A stretch of DNA of 64,000 bases from Nocardiopsis metallicus (GCF_014201115.1 NZ_JACHDO010000001.1:1302001-1366000); one strand, 5' to 3'; shown: positions 52,727-62,197, numbered from the stretch's first letter. Numbers and translations: made by a program. Notes: generated by a model not told the origin, from the sequence alone.

Positions 52727-54169
52727 CTAACCGGCGTGGGTGCTCGCGTCCCGGTAGTCGGTGTAGGTGTAGGGGTTGTCCAGCACCTTCGACTCGGGGA
52801 CGTCCGGGTTCATGCCCGCCGCCCACTCCTGCTCACCGATGGTGGAACGCAGGTAGTCGACGGTGGCGCCCACATCCGCGCGTACCGCCGCCAGGTCCGC
52901 GTCCACGAGCCGGTGCCGGTACTTGACCACCCGGCCGTCCACCAGCACCGTGTGCACGTCACCGCGCTGGGCCTGGAAGACCACGTGGCCGTGGGGGTTC
53001 AGGATCGGGAACGAGACGGGGGAGTCGTCGTTGCGGATGAGCACGAGGTCGGCCTTGGCCCCCGGGGCGATCCGGCCCAGGTCGTCGCGGCCCAGTGCGG
53101 CCGCCCCGCCCCGGGTGGCCCACTCCGTCACCTGGGCCGCCCGCAGCGCGGAGTGCGTGACGGTGTTCCCCTGGCGCTGCGCCTCCAGGTGCTCGCGGGA
53201 GCGGTCGGCGCTCAGCGTGGAACGCATCGCGCTGAACAGGTCGCCGCTCCACCACACGCTCGTGTCCATGGACAGCGACACCGGGATGCCGTGCCTGCGG
53301 AGCGTCCAGGTCGGCGGGTAACCCTGACCGGCGCTCTGCTCGCTCTCGGTGGACACCGACACCGAACCCCCGGTCGCGGCGATGCGCTGGTAGGAGTCGT
53401 CCGACAGCGAGGCGGCGTGCACGTAGATGGTCTCGGGTCCCATGAAACCGTTCTCGTGCATGAGCTTGATGCTGTTGTCGCCGGTGGCGCCCCACACCCC
53501 GGCGTGCGTGGTGACGGGCAGCCCCAGTTCCCGGGCCACCTCGAAGGCGGGTCTCTCGGGGAAGGACGGGTCGCCGGTGACGTCGAAGGCGATCTGGAGG
53601 TCGAACAGGTCACCGCCGCGGTGGCGCTCCACGAAGGAGCGGAACTCGGGGGTCGCGCTCCACTCGGCGGGTGCCTGCTGGATGTTGCCGTAGGCCAGCA
53701 CGTAGCGGCCGGGCACCGACTTCAGGCCTTCCACCGCGGCTTCGGCGTGGTCCGGGGTCTGTAGTCCGTGGGACCAGTCCACGACCGTGGTCACCCCGGC
53801 CTCCAGTGCCTCCAGGGCGGCGAGGGTGTTGCCCGCGCGCACGTCCTGGGGGCGGAAGTGCCTGCCGTGCTCCAGGTAGTTCCATACGAAGTACTGGGTG
53901 AGGGTCCAGTCGGCGCCGTAACCGCGCATGACCGTCTGCCACATGTGCCGGTGGGTGTCGATCATCCCCGGCATGACGATGCCGCCGCGTGCGTCGATCT
54001 CCGCGGTGCCCACGGGAACCGACAGGTTCGGGCCCACCGCGCTCACCCGGTCGTCGACGACCAGGACGTCGGCGCCTTCCAGGACCGTTCGTGCGGCGTC
54101 CATGGTCAGGACCGTGCCGCCGCGCAGCACGACGGGGCGGCCTGAAGGGAAATCGGCGTGCGCGTTCAT
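52727..54169 (-). CDS. Amidohydrolase (TrzA/AtzA-type deaminase/chlorohydrolase)
   Basis: A 480-aa metal-dependent hydrolase. HxH motif in GMIDTHRHMWQTV, metal His in TTHAGVWG, catalytic Asp/His region YVHAASLSDD and SMDTSVWWSGD. Branch of cytosine, guanine, S-adenosylhomocysteine deaminases and triazine hydrolases. ATG 54169 has GAGGAGAG upstream. The gene is intact, though the neighbours on either side are relics. Confidence 0.88.
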   Translation of the reverse strand: MNAHADFPSGRPVVLRGGTVLTMDAARTVLEGADVLVVDDRVSAVGPNLSVPVGTAEIDARGGIVMPGMIDTHRHMWQTVMRGYGADWTLTQYFVWNYLEHGRHFRPQDVRAGNTLAALEALEAGVTTVVDWSHGLQTPDHAEAAVEGLKSVPGRYVLAYGNIQQAPAEWSATPEFRSFVERHRGGDLFDLQIAFDVTGDPSFPERPAFEVARELGLPVTTHAGVWGATGDNSIKLMHENGFMGPETIYVHAASLSDDSYQRIAATGGSVSVSTESEQSAGQGYPPTWTLRRHGIPVSLSMDTSVWWSGDLFSAMRSTLSADRSREHLEAQRQGNTVTHSALRAAQVTEWATRGGAAALGRDDLGRIAPGAKADLVLIRNDDSPVSFPILNPHGHVVFQAQRGDVHTVLVDGRVVKYRHRLVDADLAAVRADVGATVDYLRSTIGEQEWAAGMNPDVPESKVLDNPYTYTDYRDASTHAG

Positions 54170-54585
54170 GGGGAGTCTCTCCTCGATGTCGGTGTTCTCC
54201 GGGTTGACGCTATCCGGTCGAGGCACCGCTGCTTCACCGATATCCCGGACGAAGGTCCATGTGCGGTCGCCGGACTACTGGCCACCCCTCGGTGGGATCT
54301 CGCTCTTGTCCGGGAGGAGGGCCAGGGGGTTTCCCTCGAGCTGTCGAAGTCCTCATCGAGGGCTTGACCTGAGCCGGGCCGGAACGCAGCATCACAAACG
54401 TTGACCTGTGTCCGTATAACGAACGATTGACGAGGGGCAGGTGCGGGACGCCCAGGCCGCGCGAGACCGAGCGAGCGGAAGGAAACGGAACACCGTCCCC
54501 AAGGGGCCGAACAGCTCGGGCCGCGGCGAGACTGTGCCGGACCTCCCGGACGGCAACGCCCGGGATGCCGAGAGTTGATGAAACT
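54170..54585. other. Intergenic stretch without a gene
   Basis: About 415 bases between the amidohydrolase start and the dioxygenase remnant. No coding pattern or strong repeat seen. Confidence 0.5.
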
Positions 54586-54893
54586 CGACGTAGCGGTACA
54601 CCATTCCGCTGGACGGGCCCGTGGGCGAGCCCGTCAACCGTGCGGACACCAGCTCCTTCCGGCCGCGCGCACCCGCTTCCCGATCGAGGAGCCGGGCTTC
54701 GCGCGCCTGATCACCCACCTGTTCCAGGAGGGCGCGGACCACCTCGCCACCGACGTGGTCTTCGGGGCCAGGGACGAGCCGGTCGTGCCGTTCACCGATC
54801 CCTCGGCGTGCCAGGCTCCCGACGGCGGTGCTTCCGCCGAGCCCCACCTGCGGGCAGAGTACGATGTGGTGCTCCACCGCGAGACCCGAGACG
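54586..54893 (+). pseudogene. Remnant of an intradiol (hydroxyquinol/catechol 1,2-) dioxygenase
   Basis: The last third of an intradiol ring-cleaving dioxygenase. RYTIPLDGPVGEPVN and SSFRP lie in one frame; the family continues AHxHF, which would hold the two iron-binding His, but here indels give a different reading. After the break the other frame gives EEPGFARLITHLFQEGADHL and ATDVVFGARDEPVVPF, then LRAEYDVVLHRE, the typical end. The N-terminal two thirds and one HxH are missing, so it cannot be functional. Together with the IclR relic it marks a lost aromatic pathway. Confidence 0.68.
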
Positions 54894-54947
54894 GGGAATC
54901 GGAGTGCGCAGCTCAGGACCCACGGCCCGGTGCCCGATGCAAGGGGC

Positions 54948-55697
54948 TCAGCGGGACCAGGAGTCCAGGCCGTCCAGCAGGCGTTCGAGTCCGAAACGCA
55001 CGTGCGGCGGCAGAACGCTCCGGGAGGCCTCGGCAGGCGCCCCGTCTGCTCCCGGGGTGAAGAGGGCGCCCGCCGCGTACACCTGGGCCAGTGCGGGAAA
55101 GCGCTCGGAGTCGAGGACATCGGCCATCAGGCGGTCCATTCGGGGGCTCGCCTCCGACGTGTCGCTGCTCCGGGCGATGTCGGTGTCCACCTGGGCGGCG
55201 CCGCGCACCGACGCGATGATCTGGAGGGCCCCCGCCATCGCCTCCTGGGGCGCCAACCCCCGACCCAGGAGCGGGTGGAGGAGTCGGTCCAGCCAGGCCA
55301 GCTGTCGGGGGCCCATGGGCGCGTGGTCCATGGGGATGCGCAGCACCCACGGGTGCGCCTGGAAGGCGCCCCACAGTTCGGCCGCCCAGTGCAGGACCGC
55401 CTCGCGCCAGTCGTCGAACCCGGCGACCTCGGGCGCCTCGCCCGCCGCCGTGTCCGCCATGACCTCCAACAGCAGGTCCTTGCTGGGGACGTGGTTGTAC
55501 AGCGACATCGTGGTGTAGCCGAGCCACGAGGCGACCCGCTGCATGGACAGGGCGTCCAGGCCCTCGGCGTCGGCCACCTCGACCCCCGCCCGGGCGATCC
55601 GACCGACGCTGAGCTTGGCGCGTGGGCCTCGTCGTCCCGGTGCCTGTTCCTGCCAGAGCAGGGCCAGGCTGCGCTCGAGTCCGTTGTTGCTCGTCAT
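54948..55697 (-). CDS. TetR-family regulator
   Basis: A 249-aa TetR_C-type regulator. DNA-binding domain about 30-80: IARAGVEVADAEGLDALSMQRVASWLG, then TMSLYNHVPSKDLLL. The sensor domain has HPWVLRIPMDHAPMGPRQLAWLDRLL. It is divergent from the DUF2306 membrane protein, with a long composite palindrome between them. Confidence 0.9.
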   Translation of the reverse strand: MTSNNGLERSLALLWQEQAPGRRGPRAKLSVGRIARAGVEVADAEGLDALSMQRVASWLGYTTMSLYNHVPSKDLLLEVMADTAAGEAPEVAGFDDWREAVLHWAAELWGAFQAHPWVLRIPMDHAPMGPRQLAWLDRLLHPLLGRGLAPQEAMAGALQIIASVRGAAQVDTDIARSSDTSEASPRMDRLMADVLDSERFPALAQVYAAGALFTPGADGAPAEASRSVLPPHVRFGLERLLDGLDSWSR

Positions 55698-55708
55698 GCC
55701 CCCACTCT

Positions 55709-55754
55709 AAAACTCTGTATGTCATACATTAACATGTATGGCATACAGAGTTTT
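55709..55754. promoter_or_regulatory. 46-bp composite TetR operator
   Basis: Outer arms AAAACTCTGTATG and CATACAGAGTTTT (13 bp each) enclose inner arms CATACAT and ATGTATG around TAAC. The only mismatch inside is T55722/G55741. It fills the divergent spacer and is long enough for two dimers. Confidence 0.85.
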
Positions 55755-55775
55755 TGTTCGGACGAGGGGCCCTCC

Positions 55776-56504
55776 ATGACCACCAGCATCTCCACCCGAA
55801 GCCGCCCCGTCGCCCCCTGGTGGCGCAGACCCTGGATGGGCCCTCTGTTCCTGCTGGTGGCGGTGTTCCTCGGGTTCTCCGTCCCGCGGTACCTGACCCT
55901 GGACCCGGCGCTGTCCAACCTGGAACCGCCACCCGGAAACCCGGTCTACTACCCGATCCTGGTCGCGCACGTCCTGTTCGGTGCCGTCGCGATGATCACC
56001 TGCTGCTTCCAGGTCTGGCCCCGGTTCCGGAGCCGCCACCCCGGAGGGCACCGGCTCACCGGTCGCATCTACGTGCTCGCCGGAGTGCTTCCGGCCGGGC
56101 TGACCGGGCTCTACGTCGGGCAGTTCACGCCCTTCGGTCCCTCCGTGCAAGTGGCCAACACCGTCATCGCGCTGCTGTGGCTCGCCGTCACCGCCATCGG
56201 CTTTCGGATGGCCCTGCGGCTGCGCTTCGCCGAACACCGAAGGTGGATGCTGCGCAGCTTCGCGCTGACCATGTCGATCATCGTGAGCAGGCTGGTCAGC
56301 GTGCCCGCGATCGTCTTCCTGGCGCCTCGAACAGAGACCCGCTTCGGCGGCAGCGAGGAACTGATGCTGCAGAGCGCGACGAGTATCGGCGTGTGGTCCA
56401 GCCTGGTGATCACCCTCGTGCTCGCCGAGTGGGCGATCGAGCGCGGAGTACACGGCCGCGAACGACGAGCACCGGCGCGGATCGCAACCGAACAGCGGGC
56501 CTGA
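55776..56504 (+). CDS. DUF2306 membrane protein
   Basis: A 242-aa protein with about six membrane helices. The signature of DUF2306 is visible as HVLFGAVAMITCCFQVWPRFRSRHPGGHRLTGRIYVLAG and RLRFAEHRRWMLRSFAL, with conserved His and Arg at membrane edges. The fold resembles heme-binding or cytochrome-like four-helix membrane proteins, but function is unknown. Divergently controlled by the TetR at 54948. Confidence 0.85.
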   Translation: MTTSISTRSRPVAPWWRRPWMGPLFLLVAVFLGFSVPRYLTLDPALSNLEPPPGNPVYYPILVAHVLFGAVAMITCCFQVWPRFRSRHPGGHRLTGRIYVLAGVLPAGLTGLYVGQFTPFGPSVQVANTVIALLWLAVTAIGFRMALRLRFAEHRRWMLRSFALTMSIIVSRLVSVPAIVFLAPRTETRFGGSEELMLQSATSIGVWSSLVITLVLAEWAIERGVHGRERRAPARIATEQRA

Positions 56505-56573
56505 ACGTGTTCCGCTACCCTCGGCTCACCGGTGGTTGGGTACCGCGAGACCGACGGGGAACGGGAGTCCAAC

Positions 56574-57143
56574 GTGATCGTTCTGCTCAACGGACCGTTC
56601 GGCGGTGGCAAGAGCACCACCGCCGAACTCCTCGTCGAACAGGTGCCCGGCAGTCGGCTCTTCGATCCCGAGGAGATCGGCTTCATGCTCCGCCACCTGC
56701 TGCCCGAGTACCCCGGAGACTTCCAGGACCTCCCGCCCTGGCGGGCTCTCTTCCACGCGGCCGCGGCCCAGGTGCACGCCTTCACCGGGCAGGCCCTCAT
56801 CGCCCCGATGAGCATCCTGCGCCGGGAGTACGCCGAGGAGGTCGAGACCGGTCTGAGGTCCCGAGGACTGGGGGTGCACCGGGTCGTCCTCGCCCCTGAG
56901 CGGTCGGTGCTCGAGGAGCGCGTCGCCGGCCACGACGTCGCCCCGGGCCACCCCGAGGCGAGCGAGGACGCCCGCGCCTTCCGGCGGTCCAAGGTCGACC
57001 CCTTTTACGAGGCCTACCAGGAGTGGCTACGCGAGTGGGCCGACGTGGTCGTCGACAACACCCGCCTCACCCCGCCCCAGGCCGCGGACCGGGTGCTCGC
57101 AGGACTGCCCGACCTGCTTGTTCACGGCGCGATCTCCGGTTAG
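56574..57143 (+). CDS. P-loop ATPase/kinase-like protein (TmrB-like)
   Basis: A 189-aa P-loop protein: IVLLNGPFGGGKSTTAELLVEQ is Walker A; LVLAPERSVLEERV and FRRSKVDPFYEAYQEW are like small-molecule kinases. This is the TmrB/chloramphenicol-phosphotransferase-like group, some of which give antibiotic resistance. GTG 56574 begins MIVLLNGP and has GGGAG before it; GTG 56532 would add 14 residues. Substrate unknown. Confidence 0.8.
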   Translation: MIVLLNGPFGGGKSTTAELLVEQVPGSRLFDPEEIGFMLRHLLPEYPGDFQDLPPWRALFHAAAAQVHAFTGQALIAPMSILRREYAEEVETGLRSRGLGVHRVVLAPERSVLEERVAGHDVAPGHPEASEDARAFRRSKVDPFYEAYQEWLREWADVVVDNTRLTPPQAADRVLAGLPDLLVHGAISG

Positions 57144-57328
57144 GGGCGGCGCCGTGGCGTCCACTCCGGCCTGTGGGCAACCCCGCGCCCTCTGGCGCTG
57201 CGCGGCATGACTGGCCGCGACGTCCGGCCCGGTCTGTGCGGGGGCAGGAGACCGCCGCCTTCGCTGTCGTTCTCCACTCGGGGTTGTGGTTGGCGGGCAT
57301 ACGCGGGCAACCGGGCCTCGGGCTGGGC

Positions 57329-58393
57329 TCAGGCCTGGAGGGTGTACCAGGGGCGGGTGGTCTGTTCGGCGGGGGTGCCGTCCAGGATGGTGGCCCGTTT
57401 CCGCCCCGGGTCCAGGAGCACTGTGGCCAGGCTGGCCCAGCGTCGGCCCAGGGGGAGGGCGAAGTCGGGCAGGCAGGTGAGGGAGGCCTCTTCGGGGGTG
57501 GACACCAGGAGGGAGAGCAGCTCTTTCTCGGTCCGGGGGGTTGCTCGGGCCAGGCGTTGGAGGAGGAGGTCGCGGCGTTGGGTGGAGTCGGGCTGGTACA
57601 GCCAGGACTTCTCGTTGGGGGAGAGGCGCTCGGTGAGGAAGTGGTTGGTGCGCACCTTCGAGGGGACGACGTAGACGCCTTCGGGGCTGATGTCGAGTAG
57701 AACGGACTCGTGTTCGGTGAAGAGCATCAGGGAACCCGACGAGGTGACCGGCGTGCCGCGCACGATCTCCTGGGCGTGGTTGGGGCTTTCGGCCTCTTCC
57801 AGAACGGTGGCGGCGAGAATGTGCATGGGGACACCGCTCAGGCGGTCCTGCCGGTGGCCGAGGATGTTGAAGTGCAGGGCCAGCCCCGCGGAGTTCACAC
57901 CGATCTTGGCCAGGATGCCGTGTTCGGTCAGTCCCGCGTAGCGGTGGTCGGCGCCGCCGGACTCGACGGTGTGCCAGCTGGCGCTCAGTTCGACGTGCCA
58001 GTCCCAGGTCTGGACCCCAACGTGGGCGTTTCGGCCGGGGAGTTCCTGCACGACCGTGGAGCACTCGCCGGGGGCGGAGGCCGACTGGGCGAGGATTTCG
58101 GTGCGGGCGTTGAGCGCGGCGATCTGCCAGGGTTCCAGTCCCGCTCCCTGGGCCAGGCCGAGGATCTGCCCGGCGAGACCGGCACGGTGGCTGGCGATGA
58201 TGTCGAGGGCTCGGTGCCCGGCGTCGCGGACCTGGGTTTCGGTGAGACCGGCGCTGCGGAAGAGGCGGTCGTAGGTGTCGAGGGTGTGCGCGAGCTCGAG
58301 GGCCCGGCCGCGCAGGCGGCCGCGTTCCCGGGGGTCCGCGGAGTCGATCACCAGGTGCGGGCGCTCGGTCGGGCGGAAGTCGGACAGGTCCAT
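57329..58393 (-). CDS. C45-family autoproteolytic acyltransferase/hydrolase
   Basis: A 354-aa protein of the isopenicillin N acyltransferase/choloylglycine-hydrolase clan. In the family a proenzyme cleaves itself before a Cys, which becomes the nucleophile; here the candidate is Cys 111 in SAPGECSTVVQ, followed by GVQTWDWH. Typical later motifs are GLTEHGILAKIGVNSAGLALHFNIL and NHFL. The second gene in the run NCS1 permease - amidohydrolase - this gene, separated by 8 bases from the amidohydrolase. It probably hydrolyses an amide or acyl bond in the imported compound. Confidence 0.88.
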   Translation of the reverse strand: MDLSDFRPTERPHLVIDSADPRERGRLRGRALELAHTLDTYDRLFRSAGLTETQVRDAGHRALDIIASHRAGLAGQILGLAQGAGLEPWQIAALNARTEILAQSASAPGECSTVVQELPGRNAHVGVQTWDWHVELSASWHTVESGGADHRYAGLTEHGILAKIGVNSAGLALHFNILGHRQDRLSGVPMHILAATVLEEAESPNHAQEIVRGTPVTSSGSLMLFTEHESVLLDISPEGVYVVPSKVRTNHFLTERLSPNEKSWLYQPDSTQRRDLLLQRLARATPRTEKELLSLLVSTPEEASLTCLPDFALPLGRRWASLATVLLDPGRKRATILDGTPAEQTTRPWYTLQA

Positions 58394-58401
58394 GGTTCTC
58401 C

Positions 58402-60009
58402 TCAGATGTGCCGGATGACGTCACCGGCGACGACGGTGGCCAGGACCGGGTTGGCGGCCTGGTCCTGCGGGGTCAGGGTCAGCGGGTTGCGGGCCAGGAC
58501 GGTCAGGTCGCCCCGGTAACCGGGAGCGACGCGCCCCGCGACCGGGCCCAGACCGGCGGCCAGGGCGGGGCCCCGGGTCATACCCAGGTGGGCCTCACTG
58601 GCGCTGATCCGCTGGTCGGGCTGGACCGCCGGTACCGAAGCCCGCTCCACCGGGCGGCGCAGCTGCGCGTCGGCCATGGTCACCCGCGGATCCCGGTGGC
58701 CGATGGGCCAGTCCGAACCCAGCGCCACGGTCGCGCCCGCGTCGATCAGGTCCCGGATCCGCCACCCGTGCGCGGCGCGTTCGGGCCCCAGCCGACGCGA
58801 CCAGTTGTCGCTCTGGTCGGCCCGGGTCATCCGGGTGGCGTGGGTGGGCTGCATACTCGCCACCGCCCCCACCTCGCTGAACCGGCCCACCAGGTCGTCG
58901 GGGACCGACTCGACGTGCTCGATCCGGTGCGGTCCGCGCTCGGGGTGCCCGACTTCCTCGATCACGTCCAGCACGAACTGGACCGCCCGGTCGCCGATCG
59001 CGTGGGTGGCGGTGGGCACCCCGTGCCCGGTGAAGAAGCGGACGGCGCGGCGGTAGGCGCCCAGGTCCTTCCAGAGGGGCCGGGTGTTCTGGTCCAGGCA
59101 GTCCGGCTCGTCGAACCAGGCCGATCCGTTGTCGGCGGTCCCGTCGAGCATGAACTTGGCCCCCCGGACCTCCCAGCGCCGCCCGCCGACGCCTTGAAGG
59201 TCCAGCGCGTGTCGCCAGGCCGCCACACCAGAGTCGGCGGGCACCAGCGGAGAAGCCCTAACCCGCACCGGAAGCTCACCGGTCCGCTCGATCTCGCGCA
59301 GCACGTCCTCGGAGGGGTCGGCGAAGTCCAGCGCGTGCACCTGGGTCACCCCCGCGGCGGCGAACAGACCCAGATGCTTGGCCACGTGGGCGGCGGTCTC
59401 GGCGACCGGGGGGCGGGCGTAGTGCGCCAGGACCAGGTCCATCGCCTGGAGTTCGAGCACGTACCCGCTGGGTGCGCCGTCGGCTCCGACCACCACCTGG
59501 GAGGCGTCGTCGAAGACCTCCCGACCGGTGAGACCGCACAGTTCGACCACCCGCGGGCTCACGACCAGGGCGTGGGCGTCGTTGGTCATCAAGGACACGG
59601 GCGCGTCGGGGAACTCCCGCTCGAACACCGCGCCGCCGGGTGCGTCGTCGAAGACGTTCACGTCCAGGTTGAACCCGGTGACCCACTCCCCGTGCGGAAG
59701 GTCGCGCAGCCGTTCACCGACCCGCCGGCACACCTGGTCGAGGGTGCTCTCCCCGGCCAGGTCCAGCCCGGTCTCGGCGTCGACGGACCCCCACACCGGG
59801 TGTGTGTGGGCGTCGGTGAACCCGGGCAGGATCGTCGCCCCGGGAAACTCCGTGACCTTGGCGTCAGAGCCACGGCAGGCCTGGAGGAGCTCGGGACCGC
59901 CGACCGCCGTGATGACGCCTTCGTGCAGTGCCACGGCACTGGGCGTAGCGCCCGTCACGGCGTCGAGCGTCTCGACTTCACCGGCGGTGATGACGCGGTC
60001 GATCTTCAA
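58402..60009 (-). CDS. YtcJ-like amidohydrolase
   Basis: A 535-aa metal-dependent hydrolase. HxH in FTDAHTHPVW, later ligands in THAIGDRAVQFVLD and HRIEHVESV, catalytic Asp in ALGSDWPIG. The long middle insertion (about 90-290) is the mark of the YtcJ/LAF3 branch. Its ATG overlaps the upstream permease stop (ATGA). Natural substrates of the branch are mostly unknown. Confidence 0.9.
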   Translation of the reverse strand: MKIDRVITAGEVETLDAVTGATPSAVALHEGVITAVGGPELLQACRGSDAKVTEFPGATILPGFTDAHTHPVWGSVDAETGLDLAGESTLDQVCRRVGERLRDLPHGEWVTGFNLDVNVFDDAPGGAVFEREFPDAPVSLMTNDAHALVVSPRVVELCGLTGREVFDDASQVVVGADGAPSGYVLELQAMDLVLAHYARPPVAETAAHVAKHLGLFAAAGVTQVHALDFADPSEDVLREIERTGELPVRVRASPLVPADSGVAAWRHALDLQGVGGRRWEVRGAKFMLDGTADNGSAWFDEPDCLDQNTRPLWKDLGAYRRAVRFFTGHGVPTATHAIGDRAVQFVLDVIEEVGHPERGPHRIEHVESVPDDLVGRFSEVGAVASMQPTHATRMTRADQSDNWSRRLGPERAAHGWRIRDLIDAGATVALGSDWPIGHRDPRVTMADAQLRRPVERASVPAVQPDQRISASEAHLGMTRGPALAAGLGPVAGRVAPGYRGDLTVLARNPLTLTPQDQAANPVLATVVAGDVIRHI

Positions 60010-61469
60010 CGGCTGGCCTCCATGCTGCTCACAGGTGTTTCAGAAATCTGCTCGGCGCGTGCGGACCGGCTGCCGCGCGACAGCAACCAGTACAGGGCCG
60101 CGGACACCACCAGGCCCACGGGAACCGCCAGGTTGAGCCCGTGCAGCGCTTCGCTGACCGGACCGGCCCAGATCTCGGTGCTCACGCACAGCGCCGACGC
60201 GACGACGCCGACGGCGGTGGCCGCGGCCCCGGCCGGGTTGACCCCGCCCCGGTACCAGAACGGCCCGCCCCGGCCCTGGTCGTGGAGCTGCTCGCCCAGG
60301 TACCGGTTGCGGCGCATGACGACGTCGGTGGCGAAGACCGTCATGAAGGGCACGGTGAGCACCACGACCAGTTCGAGCATCATGTTCACCGCGTCCATGA
60401 AGTCCACGACGCTGACGGCCGCGACCGCCAGGGCGGTGCCCATGAGACCGATGACCAGGACGGCGGGCACGCGCGGCAGCGGCACGCCCACGGACTGCAT
60501 GGCCAGCCCCGCGCTGTAGGCGGTCACGCCGTTGTTGGCGATGGTGTTGAGGACCACGGCGATCACGAAGACCGGCACGAACCAGCCCGGCATGATGCTC
60601 TCCAGGGCGCCCTGCGGGTCGCTCATGTCCAGTCCCGTCGCGGCCAGGGCTCCGGCTGCGGTGAAGACCACGCTGGGTACGAAGCCTCCGGCGGCGCTCC
60701 ACAAGGTGATCCCGACCCTGCTGGAGTCGCGCGGCAGGTAGCGGGCCAGGTCGGGGCTGTTGACGTAGGAGAAGGAAGTCGAGGCCACGATCGTGAACGC
60801 GATGGTCAGCACCATCCACCTGCCCCAGCCGGTCAGGGGCTCGGCCGGGACGTAGGCGAAGTCGGCGTTGGCCAGGATCAGCACCGTGAGTACCGCGAAC
60901 ACCGCCAGCAGCAGGATCGTGAGCACCGAGTAGAGCCGCACGATGGTGGCGTGGCCGTACACCGAGACCAGGATCGTGGCCGCGGCGATCACACAGACCA
61001 CACCGACCTCCACGGGCGCGGTCTCGGGCAGCCCGAGGTAGCGGGTGAGGCCGAACCCGGCGACGGAGGCCGCGGCCCAGTTCAGCCCCAGGTACAGGGC
61101 GGCGATCAGCCACCCGGAGATCGCCACCAGGACCTTGTTGCCCCGCACTCCGTACATGGCGCGGGAGATGACCGACCCGGTGGTGCCGGAGGCGGTGCCG
61201 CTGACGCCGATGAACCCGGTCAGCAGCCAGAAGAGGTTGCCGACCACGATCACCAGCAGGGCTTCGATGAGTGAGAGCCCCATGAGGACGAGGGCGGCGC
61301 CCACGATGATGCTCAGGTAGCTGACGTTGGGGGCGGCCCACACGACGAACAGCTCACGCGGGGAGCCGTGGCGTTCCTCGGCGGGTACCTGGTCGATACC
61401 GCGGGTCTCGATGCTGCCGGGGCGGTCGACACCGCGACTGGCGGTGTGTCCGGGATTGGTGCTGCGCAT
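60006..61469 (-). CDS. NCS1-family nucleobase/allantoin-type permease
   Basis: A 487-aa membrane protein with 12 helices. NCS1 landmarks: ELFVVWAAPNVSYLSIIVGA (helix 1), GTTGSVISRAMYGVRGN and FSYVNSPDLARYLP. NCS1 transporters take up cytosine, purines, hydantoins, allantoin or thiamine with H+ or Na+. ATG 61469 begins MRSTNPG; upstream frame runs into the operator and is unlikely to be translated. First gene of the TetR-controlled operon. Confidence 0.9.
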   Translation of the reverse strand: MRSTNPGHTASRGVDRPGSIETRGIDQVPAEERHGSPRELFVVWAAPNVSYLSIIVGAALVLMGLSLIEALLVIVVGNLFWLLTGFIGVSGTASGTTGSVISRAMYGVRGNKVLVAISGWLIAALYLGLNWAAASVAGFGLTRYLGLPETAPVEVGVVCVIAAATILVSVYGHATIVRLYSVLTILLLAVFAVLTVLILANADFAYVPAEPLTGWGRWMVLTIAFTIVASTSFSYVNSPDLARYLPRDSSRVGITLWSAAGGFVPSVVFTAAGALAATGLDMSDPQGALESIMPGWFVPVFVIAVVLNTIANNGVTAYSAGLAMQSVGVPLPRVPAVLVIGLMGTALAVAAVSVVDFMDAVNMMLELVVVLTVPFMTVFATDVVMRRNRYLGEQLHDQGRGGPFWYRGGVNPAGAAATAVGVVASALCVSTEIWAGPVSEALHGLNLAVPVGLVVSAALYWLLSRGSRSARAEQISETPVSSMEASR

Positions 61470-61518
61470 GCTCGGGGGACCCTTCGGCTTCGGGGAGGGC
61501 GCTGGGAGGGCAAGCATT

Positions 61519-61536
61519 ATTGGTGTCGACACCAAT
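61519..61536. promoter_or_regulatory. TetR operator ATTGGTGTCGACACCAAT
   Basis: A perfect 18-bp palindrome in the 92-base divergent spacer; a half site ATTGGTGT follows at 61541-61548. Confidence 0.85.
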
Positions 61537-61561
61537 AGCTATTGGTGTAGCATTCAACAGC

Positions 61562-62197
61562 ATGGCCCAGATCACGTCAAGCACCCCCGGCAAACGCGTC
61601 CGCAAAGCCCCCGAGGAGCGGCGCGCGGAGATCCTCGACGCCGCCGCGCGGCTCGCCCTGGACGAGGGGATCGAGCGCGTGACGATGAAACAGGTCGCCA
61701 CCGAACTCGGGGTGCGGCCCGGGCTGATCAGCCACTACTTCGCCTCGATCGACGCCCTGCACTGCGAGGCCTTCGAACACGCCGTCACCGCCGAACGGGA
61801 AGCGCTCTTCGAAGCACCCCAGGGCGCCCCTGCCCTTGACCGCCTACGGGAGTTCCTCGGCCGGGTCGCGGGGGAGCGGTTCGCTGAACTGGGCCGCCTC
61901 TGGATCAACGGGCGCCACCTGGCCCGCTACCGGGGCGAGCTGCGCCGGGTGGTGGACGAGCAGGAGGCGCGGATGCGCGCCGGCCTCACCGAACTCATCA
62001 CCGCGGGGCAGCACGCGGGCGAGTTCACCGCGGCCGATCCCGAACGCGTCTGCCTCGTCCTCCTGGTCGTCATCGACGGGCTGCACGCCTCCGCCAACAG
62101 CGACACCCGGGTCGAGCACCCGGTACTGGACGGACTGGTGCAGTCCGTGGCCGAACGCGAACTGGGCCTGGCCCCGGGCACACTGAAGCCGCGCTGA
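61562..62197 (+). CDS. TetR-family regulator of the NCS1 operon
   Basis: A 211-aa TetR/BetI-like protein. DNA-binding domain about 15-65: AEILDAAARLALDEGIERVTMKQVATELGVRPGLISHYFAS. The C-terminal half resembles BetI_C, with RLWINGRHLARYRGELRRVV. ATG 61562 lies after the palindrome. Likely represses permease, amidohydrolase and acyltransferase, with the imported substrate as inducer. Confidence 0.9.
   Translation: MAQITSSTPGKRVRKAPEERRAEILDAAARLALDEGIERVTMKQVATELGVRPGLISHYFASIDALHCEAFEHAVTAEREALFEAPQGAPALDRLREFLGRVAGERFAELGRLWINGRHLARYRGELRRVVDEQEARMRAGLTELITAGQHAGEFTAADPERVCLVLLVVIDGLHASANSDTRVEHPVLDGLVQSVAERELGLAPGTLKPR

Noticed and set aside
54392..55120. 242-codon reverse open frame
   Set aside because: Mirrors the dioxygenase remnant and overlaps the TetR end in another frame; no family pattern.
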